Source of the DNA: JACJYM01 sp965230495
GTDB lineage: Bacteria > Bacteroidota > Bacteroidia > Chitinophagales > Saprospiraceae
DNA length: 64,000 nt
Direction of reading: 5' to 3'
Assembly: GCA_965230495.1 (NCBI GenBank)
Contig: OZ246004.1
Coordinates: forward strand, 806,001 to 870,000
The translations under genes and the position numbers were made by a program. Below the pieces are notes generated by a model. That model ran no database searches and was not told where the DNA came from. It worked only from the letters and a program-made list of their open reading frames with translations. Position 1 is the first letter of the stretch. Every line of letters starts with the position of its first letter. This document shows positions 1-9,432 of this stretch, in pieces.

Positions 1-1
1 A

Positions 2-3000
2 GTAGGGACTAGCCATTTTGATCTGAATGATTGGGACGTAAAAAACGTCAATACCATTGATTATGATGGAGATGGGAGAAATGAGCTTATGATCACTGGT
101 GGACTAAAAAGTGAAATATACCGCTTCAATGACCTAGAGGCAACAGCAGTTATTAATCAGGGCTTCCCAACTGAGTGGCATCTGATGTGGTTTGGAGACT
201 TCAATGGGGACAGAAAAACAGATATACTCTCAAGAGGTGATCTAAATGATACGAACGAGGACTGGCATATAGCCATTGCAAAGGGCGATGGAACTTTCGA
301 TGAAGACCCATTCATTTGGCCTACCAATAAACCTATTGTGGATGAAGACTATCTAGGGAACATTATTAGTGTGGCCGATTTTAATGGAGATGGTCGCTCC
401 GATATTTTGAGAGGTAATAGTGTCAACACCAACACAGAAGTTTACTACAGCAGAGGGGATGATTTTGAAGATATAATTCTGAGTACCTATACCAATATTA
501 TTAATAGGTATGGAACGCAGGATATGAACGGAGATGGTCGCTCTGATCTGTATATCCGAGGAACGACGCAAGGACCAGCCGATCTGCTTCGCCTTAAATC
601 GGAAGGAGAAGACTTACTCCTTGAAAAGATCAAGAATGGGCATGGGCATGTAAGTAGCTTTGGATATCGCAATACCGCCAGAGATACCTTTGTCTATGAA
701 AGAACCGAATTTACCAGTCACCCGATCAATACCGTTCAGCCTCCTATGTTCTTGCCTTACTCACTCTACAAAGATGGATTTAGAACCAGCTACTATAAAT
801 ACACCGATGCTAAGCTTCATAAGGAAGGAAAAGGATTTTTAGGATTTGCCGAGATAGAAACTTCCAGTGGTGCTCCTGATATGTCAGAGCAGATGAAATA
901 TAAGCTCTACGATGAGCAGATGGTCATGCTCCCTGATACCATAATCAAAAAGCATGAGGATGATATCATGCATATCAGAGCCATCACTAATACCTTTTAC
1001 AATAGCTACGATAGCAATGGTGATCTGGAAACCTATAGAACCCATGTCACCGAAACAGATGATGAAAATGTTTTTGAGGGGAGGTGGAAGGTCACTTCTA
1101 CTACCTTCGATGATTATGGAAATGCCACCTTTAGTTCGGTAGATAATAATGACCTAGATGGAGTTACAGTGACTACTGTTTATGAGGAGTTTGGTACACC
1201 GATTCCAGCCATGCCGACTAGTGTCACCACCAATGCCTCTCGAGCAGGGCAGCCAAATTATACGACAGTTGAGAAGCATTTCTACAACGGCATTGGGCAG
1301 GTAGATTCTACGATTCAGTTTTTTGGAGAAGAAGAAGCTTTATTTACTAGTTACTCCTATAATAGTTTAGGTAATAGAACAGCAACCAGAATCCATGCCA
1401 ATGGTGAAGAAACAAGAACGAGTGGCAGTATCTTTGATTGGGCAGGGCGGTACATAGAAACGGCAACCAATACGCTCGGGCAAACGTCTACTTCCAATTA
1501 TTCCATTTGGGGAAAACCCATTTCTACCACTGGCATAGATGGGTTAACCACAAGCTACCAATATGATGGATTTGGAAGACTGGAAAAAACAACCGTTCCG
1601 CAAGGCTATGATATCGATGAGGTGTATGATTGGGATGCAGGAGCAGCGGTATATACTCGTACTACTGAGCATCCTGGACGTCCTGATGTAACCACCTATC
1701 ACGACAATTTAGATAGAGTAATCCAAACAGATATTGAGGGATTTGGGCTTACCAAAACCAGTACGGCCACCTATGACCTGAGGGGGAACGTGCAAACGAG
1801 TGTAAGTCCTACAGGATTTACCACCACCACTACCTATGACGACTACAACAGACCCATAACCATCGTGGATGATTTTGGGACTACTTCTTTTGTTTATTCA
1901 TATAGCGATATACCAGAAACCAATGGAGCACTCCATACCGAGACAACCAATGCTGCGGGACAAGTCAGCACTAAAGTCACCGATGCCTCAGGTTACGTGG
2001 TTAAATCAATGGATTATGGAGATACGCTTACCTATGAATATTACAGTCATGGGAACCTCAAATCCGTGTGGAATGGAACTGATACCCTCGTGTCCACCAC
2101 TTTTGACGAGTACGCTCGGCAGACCACCCTTAAAGATGCCAATGCAGGACTCACCACCTACGAATACGACGCCTTTGGTCAGTTAATCAGTGAAACCACT
2201 GCGAATAATCAGACGACCACCATAAGCTACGACAAGCTGGGGAGAATGACCGAAAGAATCGGTGTGGAAGGAACCACGACCTACACCTATTATCCCACAG
2301 GATCAGGGGCTTCTACCAATCTGCTACAAAACATCACGAGTTTTGGAGGCGACACAGAAAGCTACACCTATGATGGATTTGGAAGACTAGAAGACTTCAC
2401 CCATACCATTGATGGCACAGCTCATCTTTTCTCCCATACCTATGACACGTACGACAATTTGGAAACGAAAACCTATCCGTCGGGATTTGGCTTCAAATAT
2501 CACTATGACAGCAATAGCTACCTCGAACGAGTAACACAACTCAATGGACTCAATAATTTTATTGAGGTGACGGAAAGAAATGCCCTCGATCAACTCAAAA
2601 AATACAAGCTCAGGAATCTTTCCCCATCCACGATAACAGTGGGCTATAATCATGGAATAGAAACGAGTGTAAACAATAGTGCCGCCGGAACGATTACCAA
2701 TGCATGGAATTTTGCTTCAGGAAATCTGGATAGTCGGTCGGAAACCTACAACGGTACAACCAATACAGAGAGTTTCACCTATGACAATCTGAATCGATTA
2801 CTCACCAGTTCAGTGACAGGTCAACCGACCATCACACAGACCTATGAGAATAATGGCAATATTGATAGCAAGACCGATGCAGGGACAGATTTTAATTACA
2901 TTTCAGCAAAGCCTCATGCAGTGACGCAGGTGATTTCACCAGATTACAACCACTTGTCTATCTACACGCAGCAGATCAGCTATACGCCGTTTATACAACC

Positions 3001-4516
3001 GCTGATGATTACGGAACGGGATAACAGCCTCACCTTTAGCTATAATTCCGATCACCAGCGAATCAAAAGCCATCAGCAGAATAGTGATGGAACCGAAGAG
3101 ACAAGGTACTATTTTGGGGACTATGAGAAATACGAAAAGGATGGAGTAGAAAGAGAAATCCACTACCTCGATATAGGTCGAGGGATCAATATAGTCGTGG
3201 AACAAAGAGGCGGATTAACGAGCTATCATGAAGCCTTTACCGACCACTTGGGATCAGTGGTGGGAATGAGAAAATATTTCACCAATGGCACAGTTTCTGT
3301 GCTTGATAAATACAATTTTGATGCGTGGGGAAGAAAAAGGAATGCGACCGATTGGTCGTATTCCACTTCCGCCAGTACTTACAACTGGTTTAATAGGGGC
3401 TACACGGGGCATGAGCATCTGGATAGCTTCAAGCTTATCAATATGAATGGGCGTCTCTATGACCCCATCTTGGCGAGGATGCTGAGTCCTGATAACAATA
3501 TTCAGTTACCCAATTATAGCCAGAACTACAACCGATACAGCTATGCCCTAAATAATCCACTAAGGTTTACTGATCCTGATGGAGAGTTTATTGTTTCTTC
3601 TCTTATTGGAGCAGGAATCGGGGTATTGACCAATGGACTTTCTAATGTCGCGAATAGCAGCTTCAACCACCACCGCGGATTTTTTGATGGAGCGGGTAAT
3701 GCTGCAGCTTTTGGAGCCGTATCGGGTTTTGTGAGTTCCGGTATTGGAATGGTAGCTCAGACGATTTCCTCGACTCCAACATTTGGAAAGGCAGCTTTTC
3801 AGGCGTTGGCACATGGCTTTTCCGGTGCTGCTATCAATAACATCCAAGGAGGAGACGCTCTGCAAGGATTTGGCTCAGGGTTCCTCAGTTCAGTGATTGG
3901 TTCTGGAGCACAGCACCTTGGAGCAGCGGATGCAGTTGTTGTAGTCGGTGGTGGTATGATGGGTGGTGTAGGAGCTAGATTAGTGGGTGGTGATTTTTGG
4001 AATGGGTTCGGTCGAGGGTTAATAGTGTCTGGCTTAAATCATGTTGCCCATGAAATAGCAGAGGGAATAGAGGGACTCCTGCAAGGCGATCCAAGAAGAG
4101 ATCCAGCAATCGGCATGAAACAGGCAATAAGAAGAAATGTAAAGCGTGTTCTTGGAATGGGGTCATCTCCCTTGGTTCCCGCTATAGAAACGGGAATAGG
4201 TGTTTCTAGCTTACATCTTTCTAAAAGAATTAACTATTATAATGTTGGTAGCCCTTACCTAACTCAAAATGGAAAAACTTTATTCTCAAAACAGTTAGGT
4301 AGAGCAAATTTCCTAAGAGGAGTTGGTACTGGACTTACAGCCTTAGGTCTCGCTACCAGTACCGTTCAGACCATTCAGGGACAACAACACTGGGGTTGGC
4401 TAGTAGGAGACGTCATATTTACAGCTGGAGCTACTTATGGCGGACTATGGGGAATAGGTATATATGGGGCTTATTCTGCTGGTAAGGTTATTTATTTTAA
4501 ATATTTTGCAGACTAA
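2..4516 (+). CDS. Secreted FG-GAP/YD-repeat RHS-core protein, 5'-partial
   Basis: The reading frame is open from base 2, so the true start lies upstream of the window; about 1,504 residues are visible. The N-terminal part has FG-GAP/VCBS calcium-binding repeats (DYDGDGRNEL, DFNGDGRSDIL, DMNGDGRSDLY). The middle is a long run of YD repeats (YDxxGR, TYDxxGN types), followed by an RHS-associated core at about 3230-3590 (FTDHLGSVVGM, NGRLYDPILARMLSPD, YSYALNNPLRFTDPDGEF). About 310 residues follow the core: a Gly/Ala-rich hydrophobic stretch, then a unique tail from about 4080. In this family the repeats form a shell around a variable C-terminal effector, so a toxin tail is possible but no catalytic motif is recognised. 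Two small genes follow directly and could be immunity or accessory genes. Confidence 0.9.
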   Translation, partial: VGTSHFDLNDWDVKNVNTIDYDGDGRNELMITGGLKSEIYRFNDLEATAVINQGFPTEWHLMWFGDFNGDRKTDILSRGDLNDTNEDWHIAIAKGDGTFDEDPFIWPTNKPIVDEDYLGNIISVADFNGDGRSDILRGNSVNTNTEVYYSRGDDFEDIILSTYTNIINRYGTQDMNGDGRSDLYIRGTTQGPADLLRLKSEGEDLLLEKIKNGHGHVSSFGYRNTARDTFVYERTEFTSHPINTVQPPMFLPYSLYKDGFRTSYYKYTDAKLHKEGKGFLGFAEIETSSGAPDMSEQMKYKLYDEQMVMLPDTIIKKHEDDIMHIRAITNTFYNSYDSNGDLETYRTHVTETDDENVFEGRWKVTSTTFDDYGNATFSSVDNNDLDGVTVTTVYEEFGTPIPAMPTSVTTNASRAGQPNYTTVEKHFYNGIGQVDSTIQFFGEEEALFTSYSYNSLGNRTATRIHANGEETRTSGSIFDWAGRYIETATNTLGQTSTSNYSIWGKPISTTGIDGLTTSYQYDGFGRLEKTTVPQGYDIDEVYDWDAGAAVYTRTTEHPGRPDVTTYHDNLDRVIQTDIEGFGLTKTSTATYDLRGNVQTSVSPTGFTTTTTYDDYNRPITIVDDFGTTSFVYSYSDIPETNGALHTETTNAAGQVSTKVTDASGYVVKSMDYGDTLTYEYYSHGNLKSVWNGTDTLVSTTFDEYARQTTLKDANAGLTTYEYDAFGQLISETTANNQTTTISYDKLGRMTERIGVEGTTTYTYYPTGSGASTNLLQNITSFGGDTESYTYDGFGRLEDFTHTIDGTAHLFSHTYDTYDNLETKTYPSGFGFKYHYDSNSYLERVTQLNGLNNFIEVTERNALDQLKKYKLRNLSPSTITVGYNHGIETSVNNSAAGTITNAWNFASGNLDSRSETYNGTTNTESFTYDNLNRLLTSSVTGQPTITQTYENNGNIDSKTDAGTDFNYISAKPHAVTQVISPDYNHLSIYTQQISYTPFIQPLMITERDNSLTFSYNSDHQRIKSHQQNSDGTEETRYYFGDYEKYEKDGVEREIHYLDIGRGINIVVEQRGGLTSYHEAFTDHLGSVVGMRKYFTNGTVSVLDKYNFDAWGRKRNATDWSYSTSASTYNWFNRGYTGHEHLDSFKLINMNGRLYDPILARMLSPDNNIQLPNYSQNYNRYSYALNNPLRFTDPDGEFIVSSLIGAGIGVLTNGLSNVANSSFNHHRGFFDGAGNAAAFGAVSGFVSSGIGMVAQTISSTPTFGKAAFQALAHGFSGAAINNIQGGDALQGFGSGFLSSVIGSGAQHLGAADAVVVVGGGMMGGVGARLVGGDFWNGFGRGLIVSGLNHVAHEIAEGIEGLLQGDPRRDPAIGMKQAIRRNVKRVLGMGSSPLVPAIETGIGVSSLHLSKRINYYNVGSPYLTQNGKTLFSKQLGRANFLRGVGTGLTALGLATSTVQTIQGQQHWGWLVGDVIFTAGATYGGLWGIGIYGAYSAGKVIYFKYFAD

Positions 4517-4517
4517 T

Positions 4518-4859
4518 ATGCTGGATAAATTATTTGTGAGTACATATAAAGGAGTTACTTATTTAAGCAAATGGGGACCAATAGAAAGAGCTAGTATTTC
4601 AATTGCTACAGGTGCCGCATTTCTGTTGCTGGGATTTTGGATAATTTTTTTTAAAACCATATCTCTTGAGGTAATTCTTATTCCTTGTTTTTCGATATAC
4701 ATATACTTGTTATTTAGATATAATGATAAAAATAAAGTGCTAAGGATAAGAAAAAAATATAGGAATATCTCAGCAGTTTACGGTATTTTATTCTGGATAT
4801 TTGGTGTGGGATTTGGGATTTTAATGGGTTTCTTGCACCAAGAATATTTGAAAATATGA
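4518..4859 (+). CDS. Small membrane protein directly downstream of the RHS gene (possible immunity protein)
   Basis: A 113-residue protein starting at an ATG one base after the RHS stop codon. An earlier in-frame start (4464) would overlap the RHS gene and is less likely. It has about three hydrophobic segments (around residues 26-46, 48-62 and 84-104) separated by a basic stretch (RYNDKNKVLRIRKKYRN), so it is probably an inner-membrane protein. The tight coupling, and the four-base overlap of its end with the next gene, indicate one transcript with the RHS gene. A role as immunity protein is inferred from position only; I recognise no family. Confidence 0.6.
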   Translation: MLDKLFVSTYKGVTYLSKWGPIERASISIATGAAFLLLGFWIIFFKTISLEVILIPCFSIYIYLLFRYNDKNKVLRIRKKYRNISAVYGILFWIFGVGFGILMGFLHQEYLKI

Positions 4860-5323
4860 AAATTTCATTCTTGCTATTTTGTAGCATTTTTTTTGCGTTA
4901 GTAAGCTGTAGCGATTATTCAAAGCTTGAAGGTAATTGGGGTCTTTTGGAAACCAATATTCCCTATACTTATTACATTGAATTATGGGTGGATAAAGATA
5001 CCCTTTGCTATAATGACAGGAAGACATATTTTAAATGCTACAATTTTCGTGACCTTGGAAATAGGCTCTACTATGATACATTTCAAATGGACTATCAAAT
5101 CATTAATGATACTATTCTAATCCAGAAAATAAGTGATGAAGAGTTTTATAAATTCGTCAAATTCAAATTTGATGAAAATAAAGATTTTCAAACTTTAAGG
5201 GATCGAGAAACTGAATACTATAGAAGGAATAGCCATTCTATTTCTCTTATGGATAGTACACGGTTCATCAATGATAATAACGAAAAATTAGATGAGCTTA
5301 TCGAGGCTCCATTACCTAAATGA
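4856..5323 (+). CDS. Small lipoprotein of the RHS transcript
   Basis: A 155-residue protein whose ATG overlaps the previous stop codon (ATGA, four bases). The N-terminus is a lipoprotein signal peptide with the lipobox LVSC at about residues 16-19, so it is expected to be anchored in a membrane facing the periplasm or surface. The remainder is rich in Asp, Tyr and Lys, with GNWGLLETN near the N-terminus reminiscent of small lipocalin-like lipoproteins, but I do not recognise a family. Translational coupling suggests it works with the preceding membrane protein and RHS protein; an immunity or delivery role is inference. Confidence 0.6.
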   Translation: MKISFLLFCSIFFALVSCSDYSKLEGNWGLLETNIPYTYYIELWVDKDTLCYNDRKTYFKCYNFRDLGNRLYYDTFQMDYQIINDTILIQKISDEEFYKFVKFKFDENKDFQTLRDRETEYYRRNSHSISLMDSTRFINDNNEKLDELIEAPLPK

Positions 5324-5336
5324 ATAATCTCTTGAA

Positions 5337-5939
5337 ATGAAAAATAAATTAGTGTTTTATCTTCTGCTCTTGTTAATTGGAGTTACCTCCAAAAGCATGG
5401 GACAACAACAATGCGCTCTTACGATTCAATACGATGACGCTGGAAACCGTATCTATCGAGGGACGGATTGTGACCCCGAGTGCTCCATCTATGTCGATAA
5501 TACAAATGATAATGGTTTCGGATCACTTCGTAAAGCAATTGCCTGTGCCAAAGATGGTGACACCATTCAGTTTGATCCTATTTTGATTGGTGATTTCATA
5601 GACCTTACCTCTGGTACTATTCCCATTAATGTCAGCATTGGAATTAATTTACCGCCTATAGGAAATCCACTTTTTGACGTGAGTGTCCGTGCCCAATCAC
5701 CTGATCGAGTCTTTGATATTTCCAACAATGTAGGTGTCCATATGAGACATTTGGATATCTGGGCCACTGAAAATTTTGGAGGTGATCCCAGAATTTTGCT
5801 CAACGAAGGGAACCTAATCCTTGAAAATATAGATTTTTATGACGATATTGCCCAAAAAGGGAGCAATAGCAGTTTGCTAAATAAAGGAATATTAACGTGT
5901 ACTAACCAAGTAAATTTTTATTATGTCAACTACAATTAG
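5337..5939 (+). CDS. Secreted protein with beta-helix-type N-terminal motif, probably truncated
   Basis: A 200-residue protein with a clear signal peptide (about residues 1-22, cleavage near SMGQQ). Near residues 30-42 it has an RHS-like motif (QYDDAGNRIYRG). Then comes the sequence IYVDNTNDNGFGSLRKAI with a following DGDTIQF, the N-terminal hallmark of right-handed parallel beta-helix surface proteins in Bacteroidota. Such proteins usually run for many hundreds of residues; this one stops at about 200 without repeats or sorting domain, so it looks like a truncated derivative. It overlaps the next gene's start by 17 bases. Confidence 0.55.
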   Translation: MKNKLVFYLLLLLIGVTSKSMGQQQCALTIQYDDAGNRIYRGTDCDPECSIYVDNTNDNGFGSLRKAIACAKDGDTIQFDPILIGDFIDLTSGTIPINVSIGINLPPIGNPLFDVSVRAQSPDRVFDISNNVGVHMRHLDIWATENFGGDPRILLNEGNLILENIDFYDDIAQKGSNSSLLNKGILTCTNQVNFYYVNYN

Positions 5940-6534
5940 AAATATGATACTACTGACCACCATTGCCATTATGATTTTGAGCTGTTCCAGTGATTCAACG
6001 ATGGACGATTCAACTAATCCACAACCCATTGTGTCCGAGACCTATGAGCCTTGCTGTGGGCTAGAATCTGTCACTACTTACGAGTTTTTGGGGAATAAGA
6101 TTTACGTACCCAACGTATTTACTCCTAATGGGGACGGTATCAATGATACTTTCTATCCATTTTTCACCAATGATAGCATTGTAATTCAGGCTTTTGGAGC
6201 AATAACACCAGAAGAATCAAAAGCTCGCCTATTGTATAGTACCAACAACCTTATCACAGCTACTGATCAAGAATGGGCTTGGGATGGGAAAAATTATAAT
6301 TCTGCTTTGGAAATTGATGAATACGAAGGATATTTTAAATACAAATTCTTCGCTATCATTGATGGTGTAAAGACAGAGTACTATGAGGGTTACGCTTGTG
6401 TTATCAGATGCACGGAAGAAGCGAAAGCTTTTCAAAGCATAGAGGGTTGTTTATTTGGCACTCAATACAACGAAGAAACTGGAGAAGGTGATCGAGATAT
6501 CCCTCACGGAGAGGAGGAGTGTATTGGGGAGTAG
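5923..6534 (+). CDS. Lipoprotein with gliding-motility-type C-terminal motif
   Basis: A 203-residue lipoprotein (start 5923, or the in-frame ATG at 5944; lipobox MILSC). At about residues 65-82 it carries VPNVFTPNGDGINDTF, the opening motif of the CHU_C/gliding-motility-associated C-terminal domain found at the end of many surface proteins exported by the type IX system. Here the motif sits near the N-terminus of a lipidated protein. The C-terminal part has four Cys residues, including CVIRC. Function unknown. It belongs to a same-strand run of short exported proteins between the RHS gene and the cassette array. Confidence 0.6.
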   Translation: MSTTIRNMILLTTIAIMILSCSSDSTMDDSTNPQPIVSETYEPCCGLESVTTYEFLGNKIYVPNVFTPNGDGINDTFYPFFTNDSIVIQAFGAITPEESKARLLYSTNNLITATDQEWAWDGKNYNSALEIDEYEGYFKYKFFAIIDGVKTEYYEGYACVIRCTEEAKAFQSIEGCLFGTQYNEETGEGDRDIPHGEEECIGE

Positions 6535-6544
6535 TGAAATATTT

Positions 6545-7546
6545 ATGAAGAGCAATTTAGTCATAACCATTTTTTCTTCTCTATTGCTTGTTGTCAGCTG
6601 CAGAATAGGAACCTCAAGCTATTTCTCCAATGAAGAAATAGATGTTAGTCTTAGAAATGAAATCAACCAATTGGATGCATTGATATTGGAGTCACTTGTA
6701 GATTCAAGTTTGACGACATTTACCAATTTTATGTCTCCCAAGCTCAAAGAAATTGTTGGAGATGAGATTGAAACTCTTTTTAACGAAGCAAGATTAGCTT
6801 ATACGACTAAAGAATATGAGATTGTAGATCAATATCACGTTAAAAACTCTACTTCAAATTTAAGCAATACGTTGTTTTCAGGTGTCAGTGGTCAAGATGA
6901 CTATTTCGTAAACCTTCAATCATTGAATGCTCAAACGTTCGTGTCAATAATTCTTCCAAAGGGTAACGTAGATGGATTTTTTATACTCAATGTATATGGT
7001 AAATATCCTGAAGGATGGAAATTAAATATGATGCGTTTTGGGCACTACAAAATAGAAAACAATACTGCTCCAGAGCTTTATAGACGTGCAAAAGATGAAT
7101 ACTCTCGAGGGCATTTAATTGACGCAGCTAATACTATGTTTTTAAGTTCTCAAATATTAAAGCCTTCCAAAGAATTTTCATATATGGCAGAGGAAAAAAT
7201 GATGAACTATTTTCAAAAATTAAGTGATGAAATAAAAGGTAGGTGGAAATTTCCAATTGAAATGAGCAACATCATGTCCAAGCCTAGAATAATGAACATC
7301 TTTCCTCAAAAAACCAAGCAAGGTTATCTTCCAACGATTGAGTATGTAACAAACATTGATATAACCGATACCACAAAACTAAAGCTGGAATATGAAGCTC
7401 TAAAGAAAGAAATACCTCTATTATTTAATGGGATTGATAAAAATAAGGACTTTGTACTCTATAAAGCCTTTAGTAGAATTCCAGATGGTAGAAGTATGGT
7501 GCCGACTTATGGTTTTGTTCATGAGATAACTAAAGAAGAAGATTGA
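6545..7546 (+). CDS. Putative lipoprotein of unknown function
   Basis: A 333-residue protein. I chose the ATG at 6545 because it gives a textbook lipoprotein signal (MKSNLVITIFSSLLLVVSC) 11 bases after the previous stop; the open frame extends upstream to 6455 but only inside the previous gene. The mature protein is mixed alpha/beta with a central segment (residues about 180-235) that reads like a TPR-type helical pair (YRRAKDEYSRGHLIDAANTM). No family recognised. The next gene follows immediately, so the two are probably cotranscribed. Confidence 0.6.
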   Translation: MKSNLVITIFSSLLLVVSCRIGTSSYFSNEEIDVSLRNEINQLDALILESLVDSSLTTFTNFMSPKLKEIVGDEIETLFNEARLAYTTKEYEIVDQYHVKNSTSNLSNTLFSGVSGQDDYFVNLQSLNAQTFVSIILPKGNVDGFFILNVYGKYPEGWKLNMMRFGHYKIENNTAPELYRRAKDEYSRGHLIDAANTMFLSSQILKPSKEFSYMAEEKMMNYFQKLSDEIKGRWKFPIEMSNIMSKPRIMNIFPQKTKQGYLPTIEYVTNIDITDTTKLKLEYEALKKEIPLLFNGIDKNKDFVLYKAFSRIPDGRSMVPTYGFVHEITKEED

Positions 7547-7557
7547 CAATTTTTGAG

Positions 7558-8445
7558 ATGATAAGAGGCATATTTTTTTCTTTCTTTTTATGTTATGGTT
7601 TATTGTCTTTTGCTCAAGTCAAAACCTTTCAAGGCTATAAGTTAATACATCCGGCTTGGAAAATAAATGATATCAAAACTATCACTGGGAAAATGGAATC
7701 AATTGTTTATGCAGAGGGAGATACATTTAATATTGAGGTGAATTTTCAAGAAACAATTCTGGTCAAGGAAATTGATGAAAATCAGAATTTCTTATTGCAT
7801 TGCGAATCCGATTATTTTGATTTTGGATCGTTGCAAAACTTGATTCCTGAAGTACATGAGATGATACAAGGAGGTATTAAAGATTTAGATATGCCACTAA
7901 GTAAACTGTTAGTGGATAAATGGGGATATCCTAGTCAAATTCTTAACCTTGACGAACATAAAGAAGCCTTCAGAGAGATGTTTATCAAAATGGCTTTAAG
8001 TAATGATACTTTGCCAGATTCTCTTTTTATGAGTGAACAAAAATCTTTTGAAGAAGAATTGGAGAGTAGAGCTTTTGAAAACAAAATTCTTCAGTCTATA
8101 GCATTTCTTGTTATGCCGTATGATAACGTTATCCCTTTGGAAACAAGAATTGATACCTCATATGTAATTCTCCCTCCGTTTAAAAGAGCTGTCATGGTAA
8201 CTTCCCAAAAAACAGCTGTGGAATCCGATGATGAAATCAAAATGACAAATATTATCAATTACATACCCAATGCTGAAGAATTATTAAATATTCCTAATAT
8301 TCCAAAGAATTTTCATTCCCAAGAGGAACAAGTTTTTGTAGTAGATAAAAATTCCACTTGGTGGAATGAAATAACTATAAAATCGACGACCACTGATGAA
8401 AACGGATTTGATGCTAGAGTAAATGTAACCTATACACTTGAATAG
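7558..8445 (+). CDS. Secreted protein of unknown function
   Basis: About 295 residues from the ATG at 7558; a TTG at 7543 overlapping the previous stop is also in frame but the ATG better matches the signal peptide (MIRGIFFSFFLCYGLLSFAQ, cleavage after FAQ). The mature part alternates beta-type and acidic helical segments and ends in a beta-rich stretch (ITIKSTTTDENGFDARVNVT), resembling a periplasmic or surface globular protein. No catalytic motif recognised. It sits 9 bases before the frameshifted signal-peptidase-like gene. Confidence 0.55.
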   Translation: MIRGIFFSFFLCYGLLSFAQVKTFQGYKLIHPAWKINDIKTITGKMESIVYAEGDTFNIEVNFQETILVKEIDENQNFLLHCESDYFDFGSLQNLIPEVHEMIQGGIKDLDMPLSKLLVDKWGYPSQILNLDEHKEAFREMFIKMALSNDTLPDSLFMSEQKSFEEELESRAFENKILQSIAFLVMPYDNVIPLETRIDTSYVILPPFKRAVMVTSQKTAVESDDEIKMTNIINYIPNAEELLNIPNIPKNFHSQEEQVFVVDKNSTWWNEITIKSTTTDENGFDARVNVTYTLE

Positions 8446-8454
8446 TTCTACAAA

Positions 8455-9226
8455 ATGAATAACAGAAACCCGCGGATTGCATTTATTGCTTCTTTACTTT
8501 TATCGGGTCTAGGACAGCTTTACAATGGTCAATGGAAAAAATCACTTCTGTTCTTGATATTGATTTTCCCAATTTATGTGATAATTGGAGCTTTTGGTCT
8601 TTTTTCCAAGTTTTATGGTCTATTTACTTTTCATAGTAGGAGGCCTTTTCTTTACATGGTTGGGCGTTGATATTTCTAAAAGAATTATTGGCTATGAATC
8701 ATTTGCTATCCCAACTCCTTCTATGGAGCCATCAATAAAAATAGGCGACAAATTAATGGCTATAAAGATTAACCCTCAAGAGGTCAAAATTGGAGATGTA
8801 ATCACTTTTATAAAAAGTGACGGGGTAAGTTACATAGGTAGAGTACTAGCACTTCCTAATCAACAAATATCGATACTGGAGGATCAAGTGGAATACAAAG
8901 GTGGAAAAGAAGAATGGAAAAAATCAATAAAAACTGAATCCGATCTTTTTGAGTATCAGGAATACGAGTCTTTGCTACCTAATAGGAGAAAATTCAAGAC
9001 TCAAAAAATAGAGAAAGTACAAGGAATGGATTTTCCACAACAAGAATCATCCAATATGGAAACATTACAAATCCAAGAAGGGCATGTTTTTGTGATAGGT
9101 GATAATAGAAATAATTCAATAGATAGTAGAATGTATGGTGCAGTTCCTTTTGAGATGATAAGCAAAAAGGTTTCCTACATATGGTGGAGCAAAGACTTGG
9201 ATAGGATAGGAACTTCTTTGGATTAG
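8455..9226 (+). pseudogene. Signal peptidase I-like protein with N-terminal membrane module, interrupted by a +1 frameshift
   Basis: Two overlapping frames read as one protein. The first (8455-8670) begins with the membrane module MNNRNPRIAFIASLLLSGLG / GQLYNGQWKKSL; the second (open from 8585 to 9226) continues the same module (FMVYLLFIVGGLFFTWLG) into an S26 domain. Removing one T from the six-T run at 8600-8605 joins them into about 256 residues. The S26 part has box B with the nucleophile Ser (TPSMEPSI) and box E (GDNRNNSIDSRMYGAVP). In the box where bacterial enzymes have the general-base Lys (YIKR), this protein has YIGR, so the catalytic Lys appears to be replaced by Gly. Sequencing error, real decay or programmed shifting cannot be separated here. 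Confidence 0.65.
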
Positions 9227-9310
9227 TAGTCGAATCTGTATGTTCAAAGGCAAACTTAATATCTTTCTGATTTAGTTGATGTTACTTGTTTTCGAAATTG
9301 TTTTTTTTTG

Positions 9311-9368
9311 GAAAAAACATTTCTTGTTGCAATAATTTTTTATTTTTGAGCAGCCCCGAATTTGTGCA
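9311..9368 (+). promoter_or_regulatory. Leader/promoter-like sequence upstream of the cassette array (copy 1)
   Basis: The intergenic region before the cassettes contains an A/T-rich stretch ending in ccccgaatttgtgca (9354-9368). A related stretch recurs at 15804-15874 just after the array, ending in cctcgaatttgtgca (14 of 15 identical). The TTTG followed by CA resembles the end of the Bacteroidota -7 box. Because the cassettes themselves have only about 20-35 bases before each start codon, this is the likely place for a common promoter. Promoter function is inferred. Confidence 0.35.
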
Positions 9369-9411
9369 AAAAAGCGGAATCAGAAGACAAAATTGGTAAG
9401 GATATAAGATA

Positions 9412-9420
9412 GTTGGCATT
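9412..9420 (+). other. R'-type core box at the start of cassette 1 (attI-like position)
   Basis: GTTGGCATT lies 21 bases upstream of the first cassette gene. It is the exact reverse complement of the box at 11045-11053 that closes the same cassette. I see no convincing imperfect hairpin directly to its left, unlike the later sites, so it occupies the place an attI or leader recombination site would take. Recombination activity is inferred. Confidence 0.5.
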
Positions 9421-9432
9421 CATACAGAACAG

